From Simmondsia chinensis (Eukaryota; Streptophyta; Magnoliopsida; Caryophyllales; Simmondsiaceae), in NCBI GenBank assembly GCA_018398585.1, contig JAGTTD010000010.1, forward strand, positions 17,296,005 to 17,360,004: a stretch of DNA of 64,000 nt. Direction: 5' to 3'. Below, piece by piece: positions 36,401-48,400 of the stretch. Both the position numbers and the translations under genes were made by a program. The notes under the pieces are model-generated. The model had not been told where the DNA came from. It was given only the letters and a program-made list of their open reading frames with translations, and did no database searches. Numbering within the stretch: the first letter of the stretch is position 1; each line of letters begins with the position of its first letter.

Positions 36401-39400
36401 CCATTGACCGCAAGCGAAACCCGAACACCACCACCGACACCCATCTGACCGGAAACTGAAACCCTAGCACCACCAATGACACCCACAACCCAGAAACCCT
36501 AACTCCACCATTATCCGCAACCCCTACCCCCATGAACCGCCACAACCAACACCACCTGCCTAAAAGTCAAAGGTTGCAAGTTGTTCTAAGTTCGGACTCA
36601 GAGCGTTTCCTCTTCGAGCTTCCGCAGGTGCCGCCAAGGTCTCCGGACGTCACACGTTACCTCTGTCACGGTCCTTGAGTACGACAGCGAGATTGCTTGG
36701 AATATAGGGTTCACTTACAACTTGGGATACACCGGAACACTTGGAAAAAAAAAAGGCATATATCACTCACATTAAACACTGTTTCATATGAGATGTGTAT
36801 CTAATGGGAAAACCTGAAAAAAGGCTCCAAGAAAATCACACTGGATATGGGTTATGGGGTGATTCAGATGATAGATCTTTAATAGTAAAGATTCACAAAG
36901 TTTCCTATCCTATTACTCATAGGAATCTATATGGAATATTTCATCGTTATGGGTATATAGAGGATTTACTTGGGTTGATAATACTTACCTTGCGCGTATA
37001 CAAGTTTACTATCGTGATGATGCAATCTATGCAAAGTAAGAAGAACAAGGGGCATACATCTATTATGATTGTTGTTAGCTTGATATTGAGCTTGCTAATG
37101 AATTGAAGTGTCACGAGATTATAGGACATTTGAGAGAGCTTCTAAATACTTGGAATAGACATGTTAACTATGATGACAATAAAATCGTCATGGAGCCAAA
37201 TAAAGTGGAAGAAAGTCAATCAAAGTTAATTACTACTGAGAGTATTCTAGAAGCAAAAACAGAAGAAATCAATAGAGAAGAGAAGACCCACAAATTGTTG
37301 AAGTACAGCAAAACAAATCGAAGAATGAAGAAGAAACAAGGGATGAAGCACTCCCCCAAATAGCATTTGAGTTCAACAATGAAGGACATGAAAAGAAGCC
37401 TATACAAGTCGATAATCTCAAGATTGATATAGAGAATGTTCAACATGTTGAGTTCGTTATCCCTGATAGATTTTCTGATAGTCATCTTTGATTCTACCCA
37501 AGGGTCTTCTTTGGACATGACCAAGAGCTCTTTCTCAAGCCAAGATCACGACCTATGATTTATTATTTCATTCTGTTCTTCTACAAAACCCAAGGACGAG
37601 TTTTTCATAACTGGGGAGTGATGTGGTAGAAGGATAGTGTAAAATATGGGATTCATGAAGATATCTTGATAGAAGAAATTTAAATATATTTGTGATTTTA
37701 AGTTATTTAAATATTAGTTCATCCTTTAGGATTTATTGAGTTATATTAGATTTAGATTATTCTGGATTATCTTTTATTTGATTTAGATTTAGATTTTATT
37801 TTAGTTTCCTATTTGTATTCTAATCAATATTGTTTAGGTTTCCTATCTCTGTAAATACGGACCTTTGGTTATTGTAAGAGGAAACTTCTTCCTGATTATT
37901 CAATAAAATATATCCTAAGGGTTTTTTTATTTTTCCGAGTTTAGGGGGTTTCTTTCAATGGATTCTGAATATGTTCGTTTGAGTGAAACTCAATCAACAC
38001 CCGTTCGTGTGTCTTACAAGCTTAATAATTTTGAAACCCGCTTCCATCTTGCGTCAGTTTTGATATTCTTAAGTTTATCTGTAGTATGACGTCTTGATAT
38101 AGGTCCTTCTGCCTTACTCATTTCATTCATACCCCTTTTGTTCATATGTGATGGCATTCTGAATTATTTATTTATTTATTTTTTTTTTTTTCTGTGAATG
38201 GTGTGCTACCCACTATTGGAATATATTCATTTTCTTTTCATCTATGGTGCCCCATTTCTCATTGTTTAAATTTGAGCCATCTTATCTACGACTATTTTAA
38301 CCACTTACGTACACAAATAAAAAAAGAAATGACATCATTTGCATGACAAAAAAACAAGAAAATAAGAAAAAAAAGAGTGATTAAATTCAACGTTATACTG
38401 TTTGATGTTAGATATGTTTTGCTGATTTCCCTGGCTCCAGTCGATGTCCTTTGGTCCCTCAAATTTCTCCTTGGTGAGGGATTGGACTGGACAGCGGAAG
38501 AATTATTACCTTTTCTCTATCACAACAAATTTGTTGATGCTTTTTGACAAAAGGGGTATAATTGTTTGACATCAAGTTTCCTTGCTCTTGTCCTCAGTGA
38601 TAGTGAGTCCTTAACATGGTTGTTGCCATGCCTGGCATGACCCAGAGAGCTGGTGTTGCTTGCCATGCTTGGGCCAAATCAGGATGGATGAAAGTCATGA
38701 GACTTGAGGAATGTAATGATCTTGAGGAATGTAATGAATTAGTCATGTCTGAAATTTTAGACTTGAGACCAACTGCAGTTATATGTCTCGGCTTAGGAAT
38801 TGGGTCTGGAAACAGCATGTGATATTTGTTTATTAATTTAAACGAGGGCGTCAAAAGAGTTTGTAGTTTGGAGGTGGATAAAGGTCTCTTCAAATGTTTT
38901 TAGTAAGCTATTCTATTTTTTGTTGGGTTGGTGGCTTTTATGGTTTTAAAACTTACAGTTCTCGATTTAAACTTGAATAGAAACCAGAGATCTTAGCTAC
39001 AAGAGTGCCCTATCATTGCACGCCATAAAATCAACTAACCTTACCCCGCGGAAACTCTTTAAGAAGTAGAGATGTTGGGAGATGCTGCTGAATCTGGAAA
39101 TTGTTGTTAAAGTCACAATATGTGGCAGAAAATCAGAGGCCATATCTTCCTTACTCCCATAAAATTTTGGAAGTTGTTGAAATCTTGGAAATTTGAAGTG
39201 GCTGAAGAGCATTTTGAAATCCAGTACCTGTTTGCCTTGGGAACTCTTTAAGAAGAACTAGAGATGTTGGCAGATACTGCTGAATCTGGAGATTGTTGTT
39301 AAAGTCACAATATTGCAGAAAATCAGAGGCCATATGTTCCCTACTCCCATAAAATTTTGGAAGCAGTCGAAATTTTGGAAATTTGAAGTGGCTGAAGAGC

Positions 39401-42400
39401 ATTTTGAAATCCAGTACCTGTTTGCTTGTGTCATATTCATACTCCGCATTTTGCTGAGATGTTATCGTTGGTAAGTTTTACATGCGTAACTGAGACCTCT
39501 GCCCTGCATTTTTCAGGTAAGAGGAGGAGATCCGCTTCTCCAGCTTATAGCAGTTGATTGGCTCAAGGGTGAAAATAGCGTTGACAAGGTTGCATTATGT
39601 CCATTTTCTGTCGTTCAGGTGAGACGGTGAAACGAACTTGTGTACCGCTTGCTGTTGACTTTTATGTACCTTCGTCCGAAAATTGAACCTATATTTGTTT
39701 CATGTTCAATTTACTTTTGCCTTATAGTTTGATAAGGAGTCTGAGAACCCTGCATTATGTGTGTTGTGCGAGAAAGTGAGGCCATGTTTGCTTGATTCAT
39801 ATTTCGTTCGTGCATTGTGATAGTTATTTCTCCTCTTCATTATTTTCAACTAGTAAATTGATACTATTTTCATCTAGGATAATCCCATAACTTTGTTGCC
39901 TGGTGTTGTAAGTTCTCCGGGGAGGGGGCGTGGGTGTCAGTTACTGAAGCAAAATCTGATTGCCCTCAATGCTGCGTACCAAAAAGAATTAGCTACTGAA
40001 GCATATTCTACCTAAAACCTGTCTACACTTTACTTCCATGAAAAAATTATACTGTCCTTTCAAACGATGCACATTGTCCTGTTTTTTTCATTTGGGTTAG
40101 GAGCAAGAACCTTCATTATGCAAACAAATGTCTTCCCCTTTAGTAATTTTCTTTGAGCAACGGAATGGTTGAAGCTTATATAAGTTCTGATTTTATTATC
40201 GCTTGTTTGATTTCAGTCAGAAACTGGACGAAAGCTTCCTTTCATTCTTGTTGTTAATCTTCAGGTACAGTTTACGTCTTGTCTCTTGATGTTTAATAGG
40301 TCTGAATTTCTTCTTCTCTATCCTTGGAATGCATTTTTTATAGTTTACAAGCATCTGTGGATGCCATGTTCAAGGCATTGGATTTTAGGATTTTCGTTGG
40401 TTATTACTTCTTATAGAAGCTTGTTTTCTGTATTGATGATGCAAATTTATTTATGAATTGAAAATAAAGCGAACACTCTAATAGGGACCAAATGATAAAT
40501 AAGTAGGCTAACCTCTAACGGCTGAAAACGAGTAAGAGCCTTCACTATCCACATTTCTGTTGCAGTACTGGAGCACAAAGACAAAATTTTTTGTTAAAAT
40601 AATGCTAAGACAATCTTTTTGTTAAAATAATGCTGCGATCTGCATGCCAAATTCTGCTTTTCATGATTCGCTCTTCAAAGCCTCGCCAGTCATCAATGTA
40701 GAAGTAGTTTACAGCCACTTGTAAATGGTAGACTCATATAAATGCCACGAGTAATGTGGTTCTATAATTAGAGAGCAAACTGGAATGACGCTATGGTTAT
40801 AGAAAACATACCAACCATTCCCAAATGATTCTGTTAGCAGGCTTTCAACACCATGACTTGATGCTTGCATCATGATTTTTATTGATCATAATGTTTGCAT
40901 TAAGATTATTGATTGGTGTTCATATAAAGCGTAAATTGATTTTAATTTTGCTGTTGCAGATCCCAGCCAGACCAAACTACAATTTGGTTTTCTATTATGC
41001 AGCTGACAGACCTGTAAATAAGAACTCCCTACTAGGTAGATTTATTGATGGGGATGACATGTTCCGTGATTCAAGGTTCAAGTTGATCCCTAGTATTGTC
41101 AAGGTATAAATTATGCTGACTGGCAGGAATTTGCTGACATTACATGTGATGTATTATCGTGCAATCATTTGCTTTCAATTGGATGCAGGGGTACTGGATG
41201 GTCAAGCATGCAGTTGGAACAAAAGCTTGTTTGTTGGGAAAAGCTGTGACTTGCAGATACCTTAGACAAGACAACTTTCTTGAAGTAATTGATCTTTGGC
41301 ACTACACATTGTTTCTAATTTAGTTGTAAAAGTGGCATTAGAGTTGCAACAACTCGTCATGGCTTTCATTTTGAATGGACATTTGTCTGCCTGAGAATAT
41401 CTAGCTGATGTTCGTCTAGGATGATGTTTTCTTTACCATTCTTGTTTCAACTCCTAGAAGATTAATCAAAGTGAGGAATACTAGCTCCAGAAGAAGAATT
41501 TCATCCAAGTTGATTTTGGTCATGAAAACATAGTGGTGAGAAGATTATTTCCAACCTTTGTTCATGTCAAAATATTCCTATGGCTGGATAGTTTTGCAAA
41601 TCCCATCCTTGTCACAACTTCTGATGATGATTACAACAATACAACAACAACAATCCCAGTGCCTCATGCGCTCCCGCAGAAGCAGGGTCTGGGGAGGGTG
41701 GATGTACGCAGCCTTACCCCTTCCGAGTGGAAGAGAGGCTGTTTCTGAGGACCCCCGGCCTGAAGGATATTGTCGTCCTGCGAGCATGGTATCCTGGCAT
41801 CCTGAAAATGGTTAGTCACTTTAATAGGCAAATAAAACATATGACCAAAAATAGCCGAGTAATCGGAAAGCAACTAAACATCAGATACGTACACTACCTG
41901 GGGTTATGACTGCCTAGAGATCTTAAACTACCTGTCACTCGCCGCACTAAACTACGCTGCCACATCCGCTATCCTTATGCTAGCCCTCCATCGTGCCCTA
42001 TCTAAGGCCATCTCCTCTCTTAGGTTTAGGTGGGTTAGGTCGTGTCGGATCGTCTCCAACCAACTCTTCTTTAGTCTACCCCTCCCTCTTTTGCCTAGTG
42101 TAGTGTGTAACCGTTCACACCTCCTGACTGGCGCTGTGGTCAGTCTCCTGCTAACATGTCCAAACCATCTCAGGCGGTGCTCCCTCAATTTATCCTCGAT
42201 CGAGGCTACACCCAATTTACCTCTTATTACATCGTTTCTGATCCTATCCTTCCTTCATCTCTGCTACCTTCATCCTCTGTGTCTGATTTTGTTTCATTGG
42301 GCGACACTTTGCCCCATACAACATAGCCGGTCTTACTACCGTTCTATAGTATTTTCCTTTCAGCTTTAGCGGGAACTTTCTATCACAGAGCACCCCGGAG

Positions 42401-45400
42401 GCCATCCTCCACTTCTACCAGCCTACTTTAATCCTGTTGTTGACATCCTCATCCACCTCACCATTTTGGTGTATCATGGATCCCAGGTATCTGAAATTCT
42501 CCTTACTCTGTACGGTCTCCGATTCTATCTTGACCTCTTCTGTACTAGTCATGGTAGAATGAGCGAATTTGAATTCCAAGTACTCGGTCTTAGATCTACT
42601 AATCCGCAAACCCTTCGATTCCAACACACCTCTCCACGATTCCAGCTTCTCATTTATGTCCGCACGGGATTCCCCCACCAAAACTATGTCATCTGCAAAA
42701 AGCATATACCAAGGTACCTCACCTTGGATGTGTCTAGTGAGCTCATCCATCACTAGAATGAACAGGATGGGACTCAAGGCAGAACTCTGATGCACTCCAA
42801 CTGTAATAGGAAAATTGTATGTCTCCCCTTCCCCTGTGCGCACATTAGTATGTGCCTCCTCAAACATGTCCCTAATGACCCGGATATAAGGCATGGGGAT
42901 GCCTCTCTTACTCAGCACCCTCCATAGTACCTCTCTTGGCACTCTGTCATATGCCTTCTCCAAGTCAATGAAGACCATGTGGAGATCCTTTTGTCTCTCC
43001 CTATACTGGTCTATCGTCTGCCTTAAAAGATGGATGGCTTCTATTGTTGATCTCCCAGGCATGAATCCGAACTGGTTTGCGGTTACCTCCGTCTGTTGCC
43101 GTAGCTTCCTTTCTATGACTCTCTCCCACAGCTTGAGAGTGTGGCACATTAGTTTGATCCCCCGATAGTTGGAGCAACTTTGGATGTCGCCTTTGTTCTT
43201 GTAGATTGGGGCGAGTGTGCTCTTCCGCCATTCATCAGGCATCTTCTTCCCCATAAGGATTTGGTTAAAGAATCTTGTCAACCAGCTGATGCCCCTCTGT
43301 CCAAGGCATTTCCATACCTGAATAGGTATTCCATCTGGGCCAACTGCCCTTCCCCTACCCATATGTTTTAGAGCCTCCTTGATCTCCTTTGGGGTAATTC
43401 GCTCACAATAGTAGTCGATCTGATCCTCCCCCGGTGTCTGGAGATCACCTATAACTATCTCTGTGTTTCCCTGGTTGTTGAACAGATCGTGGAAGTAGGC
43501 TTTCCACCTAGCTCTAATTAGGTGCCCTTCCACTAACACCTGTCCATCTTTTCCTTTTATGCATTTCACTTGCTCCAAGTCTCTCGTCCTCCTTTCTCTT
43601 GCTCTGACGATCTTGTATATATCCCTGGCTCCCTCCTTGGTATCCAGCCTCTTGTAAAACTCCTCATATGCTCTTGATTGCGCCTCTCTAACTGCCTTCT
43701 TAGCTTCCTTCCTGGCTTGCTGATATTGACGTCTCTTTTCCTCTTCTCCACTACGCTCTCACTCCTTAAACAAGTCTCGTTTCTCCTTAATCCTCTGTTG
43801 GACCTCCTCACCCCACCACTAGGACTCTCTGTTGATGATTCAGTACCAAAATAAGGGATACTCGCTTGAGAAGGATTTTGGTAAACTAAAACATACTAGT
43901 GAACTTAATGAAACTACTCTGAAGCCAGATTCAGGTCCCCTCATATTACATAGATCTTTGCCATTTTTAAGTTTGAAATATGAATGCAACTTTTTTGAGC
44001 AGACACTGGTCATCAAAATGCTGCTGGCCCGTAATTGGGATGCGAATAAATTTTTTCTAGCTTGGCATACCATTCCAGTACCTACAGTGTATAATTAAAA
44101 TGGGGCAGAAGCTTTGGTAGAACCATTGCGTTCAAAGTCTCATGAATGATTGTTGCTTTTTGTGGATTATTATATATATTTCTGGGTTTTATTTGCTCAA
44201 TTTATATATTCTGTGTTGCAGATTGATGTGGACATTGCCTCATCATCCGTGGCTAGAAGTGTGGTTGGTCTAGTCCTTGGATATGTCACAAGCTTAGTAG
44301 TTGATCTAGCCATTCTAGTAGAGGTTTGTCCTTCATATTACCATTATTTGATATTAACATTCTGCTATGCCACCGAGATGCATAACTTGCTGTCTTACCA
44401 TTTCTCGTTACTACTGAGAATTTTATGCCATGCATAAATCTTGTATGGGGTGAGGGCATAAGGAAGAAAGGGGGGTAGGGGCGAGTGGGATGGATAAAAC
44501 CCTTTACCCGTGGGTACCCCGTGTTTGAGGCGGGTAAGTGAAGGGTACACGTGGCAATAACTGCGACTGGTGTGGGCGGGTATCAGGTATATTGTTGTAC
44601 CCGCTCCATATCTGCCCCATCCTAGCCCGCCGTATGCACCCCGAGTATTTAATTGATTTAAAAATTAAAAAATATGTACTTAATTTAGTTACTCAATTTA
44701 TCTTAAATATCGAATAGAATTAGATTCTAAAAAAGAATATTAAATAATTATACTTAGGCGGGTATGAATTACCACTAGAATACTATCGTTAGGACGGTAA
44801 TGGGTACGGCCTTGTACCCACAGGGCTGGGTATAGGTATCTGCTTTGTACCCGTGGCAAGTAGTGGGGTGAGTGGTGAGTATGGATTTGGGTGGCAGGCA
44901 TGGTGTGGAGTAGGCATCCCCTGTGCATGTACTGCCCATGCTATTTCCATCTCTAACTATTGCAAATTAGCTTGTTTTGGTTGTGGACATTCCCCACGAT
45001 AGTCTTCTTTTGATCAAAATGATACCTAGTGAGGGGAAATTATTATAGATGATAATTCTTCCCCCCCCCCCCCCCCCCCCTTCCCCCCCCCCCCCCCCCC
45101 CCTTCTTCCCCTCTTTCACTTTTTCTATCAAAAAGAAATTATTACTTCATTTTAGCTTTGATAGTGTTAAATATCACCAGGCCCCTTTAGGCCTGACTCA
45201 CAGAGTTGGCACACACATTAGATGCACATATAAGCCCAAGTGGGGATCTGTCCTGAAATCAATTAGCATTCGATGGAGTAACCCACTAGGCTTATATGTT
45301 GATCTCTTCTTTCCTACAACTCCTATGTGGGATTGACACTTTTACTCATATGTGGAGTTCTTACTCTTAATAGTTAGTATGTGTTGGGTTTGTATTCTTT

Positions 45401-48400
45401 TAATTATTACAAGTTAACCTATATAGGCTGTGTTTGGTTTAGCTTTTTAATAGATTAAAGTTGTGAAAAAGATCTATTTGATTGTAAGGCTTGCGTTTGG
45501 TTGACAAAAAAGATTTTTTTACATATTTTTCACAGCTTAAATATAAAGATGAAAAAGTTATTTTTATAACTAAGCAGAAAAAGATGCAAAGCTGGATCTT
45601 TTTCACAGCTTATTTCAGAAATATATTTTAAAAAGACTATACAACAGCAATAGTCACAGTGCCTCAAGGGCTCCCGCATAAGCGGGGAGGGGGGGTGGAT
45701 GTACGCAGTCTTCCCCCTTCAGGTTGATACCCTGAAGGGAGACTGTTTCCGAGGACCTAACTTAGAAGGCAAATAGGCTAGTAGGCAAGTAAGCAGATAA
45801 GCAAATAAATGCATCACATGAGGTCAATTGCACCCAGAAGCACTAGTGTTAGCAGTAATAAGCAACACTACTCCAAGCCCCTACATCGGCTACCCTCTAC
45901 GCTAGCCTTTCATCGGGCTCTATCTAAGGCCATCTCCTCACATAGGTTTAGGTGGGTGAGATCTTGGCGAAAACCATCTCTTCTTTCGCCTACCTCTCGC
46001 TCTTCTGCCTAGCATAGTATAGAGCTTTTCGCATCTTCTAACTGGAGCAGTGGTCGGTCTCCTTCTAACATGTCCAAACCACCTCAAACGATGTCCCCTT
46101 AATTTATCCTTGATTGAGGCAATGTCCAACTTGCTTCTTATGACGTCATTCCTGATCCTATCCTTCCTTGTGTGTCCGCATATCCACGGCAGCATCCTCA
46201 TCTCCGCCACCTTCATCTTCTGTGTATGATGTTGTTTCATTGGCCGACACTTGGCCCCATACGGCATAGTTGGTCTTACTACCCTGTTATAGTATTTTTC
46301 CTTTAACTTTAGTAGGAACTTTCTGTCGCATAGAACTGCAGAGGCCATCCATTTCTGCCAGCCTATTTTAATCTTCTTGTTGACTTGCTCGTCAACTTCG
46401 TCGTTTTGCTATACCACGAAACCCAAGTATTTGAAACTCTCCTTTCTTGGTATAGTCTCAGATCCAATCCTAACATCTTCTGCGCTGGACATGGTGGAGG
46501 AATCGAACTTGAGTTCCATGTACTTTGTCTTGAATCTACAGAGTCGTAAGCCCTTCAATTTCAATGCCCTTCTCCATAATTCCAGCTTCTCATTTACCTC
46601 TTCTCGAGATTCCCCAACCAAAACTATGTCATCCGCAAAAAGCATGCACCAGGCACATCTCCTTGAATGTGCCTAGGAAGCTCATCCATAACAAGAATGA
46701 ACAGAAAGAACTCAAGGCAGATCTTTGGTGTACCCAAATTGTTATCGGGAAAGCATCTGTCTCCTCTTCCACTGTACGCACATTAGTTTGTACATCCTCA
46801 TACATGTTTGTAATAGCCCAGATATATAGCACGGGGATGCCTTTCCTATCCAAAACCCTCCATAGGACCTGTCTTGGCACTCTGTCATATGCCTTCTCTG
46901 AATCAATGAAAATCGTGTGAAGATCCTGTTATCTCTCCCTATAGTGCTCTATTGTCCGCCTTAGGAGGTGGATGGCTTCTATTTTAGATCTCTCGGGCAT
47001 GAATCCGAATTGGTTCTCAAACACCTCTGTCTGTTGGCTTAATCTCCTCTCTATGACCTACTCCCACAATTTCAGTGTGTGGCACATTAGTTTGATACCC
47101 TTGTAGTTGGCGCAATTCTGGATGTCGCCTTTGTTCTAATAGATCTGGATCACCGTCTGTTCCTCCATTCATCAGGCATCTTTTTCCCCATAAGGATTTA
47201 GTTGAATAATCTTTTCAGCCAACTGATGCCCTTCTGTTTAAGGCATTTTCATACCTCTATGGGTATTCCATTTGGGTCAATTGTTTTACCCCTTCCCATA
47301 TGTTTCATGGCTTCCTTGACTTCCTCGGGTCTAATACGTCTACAATCGTTGTAGTTCTAGTGTTCTTCAGATGCTTGGAGATCCCCTAGGAATATCTTTG
47401 TATCCCCTTGGCCGTTGAACAGATCGTGGAAGTAGGCTTTCCACCTAGCTTTAATTTGTTGCCTATCCACTAGCACCTATCCATCTTCTTCTTTTATGCA
47501 CTTTACTCAATCCAAATCCCTCGTCTTCCTTTCTCTCGCTTTGGCGATTTTATATATATCCCTAGCTCCTTCCTCGGTGTCCAGCCTTTTGTAGAAATCC
47601 TCATAGGCTCTTGGTTGTGCTTCTCCGACTGCTCTCTTTGCTTCTTTCTTGGCTTGCTTATACTGATGTCGCTTGTCCTCACCTCCACTGTGCTCCCACT
47701 CCTTGAAACAATCTCTTTTGGCCTTAATCTTCTATTGGACCTCCTCGCATCACCACCAGGATTCTCTGTTGTTTGGTGCATTGCCCTTGACATGCCCAGA
47801 ACTTCGCTCACGAGTCTTCTAATCTTTTGGGCCAGTTGGTTCCACGTTTGGTTTGTATCTCCCTTTAAATCCCACTTGAGCTGAGAATCCGCTCTCTCCT
47901 CATTGAGTTTATACTTCTCCCCCTTCAAATCCCTCTAACAAGTATGTGTGAGCACGGGTCTCCTGATTCTTTTGGCCCTCCTCTTGGCCTTGACATCAGC
48001 ACACAATACCCTATGGTGTGTCGATAGGTCCTCCCTGGGATAACCTTGCAATCCTTGCAATCTCTTTGTACCCTTTTCCTTAATAGTATGTAGTCAATCT
48101 GTGTCTTTGTCCCACCGCTTTGGTACGTGATGATGTGCTCATCATGCTTTCTGCAGAAGGTGTTGGCAACCATTAGATCGTAAGTGACTGCAAAGTCTAG
48201 GAGGGCTTTGCTCTCTGCATTCCTAGTTCCAAAACCAAATCCTACATGGCATATGATGTGTATCAATCCTCGGTCTTGCCAACATGCCCATTGAAATCCC
48301 CGCCAATTACCACTTGTTCGGATTGGGGTATTGCCTTGCATCTTTATGTCTATGTCCTCCCAGAATGTTGCCTTTTCGTGCTCTGTTAGTCCAGTTTGAG

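Larger units (their letters stand above)
35997..37999 (+). mobile_element. Small LTR retrotransposon (2.0 kb) with RRM remnant, intron 16
   Basis: Two direct repeats of about 380 bp, 35997-36374 and 37619-37999, both start TGATGTGGTA and share 'tttaaatatatttgt', 'cctttaggatttattgagtt', 'ggtttcctatctct' and 'tcttcctgattattcaataa'. A purine run ACTGGGGAG precedes the right repeat, as a polypurine tract should. The internal 1.2 kb lacks gag, RT or integrase, so the element is non-autonomous. The repeats differ at many places, so the insertion is old. The right end and target duplication are uncertain. Confidence 0.8.
41633..43832 (-). mobile_element. RTE-type LINE, 5'-truncated (2.2 kb), intron 20
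   Basis: A TGATGATT repeat flanks it exactly (41625-41632 and 43833-43840). On the minus strand it begins in the region between endonuclease and RT, contains a long RT ORF, the C-terminal RWFGHV region and the RTE 3' end ('ggatgtacgcagcctta' on the plus strand) and ends in a (TTG)n tail. It is antisense to the gene. Confidence 0.85.

Noticed and set aside
36795..37363. Independent host gene for an RNA-binding protein
   Set aside because: It lies between two matching LTRs inside an intron and has stops and a frameshift.
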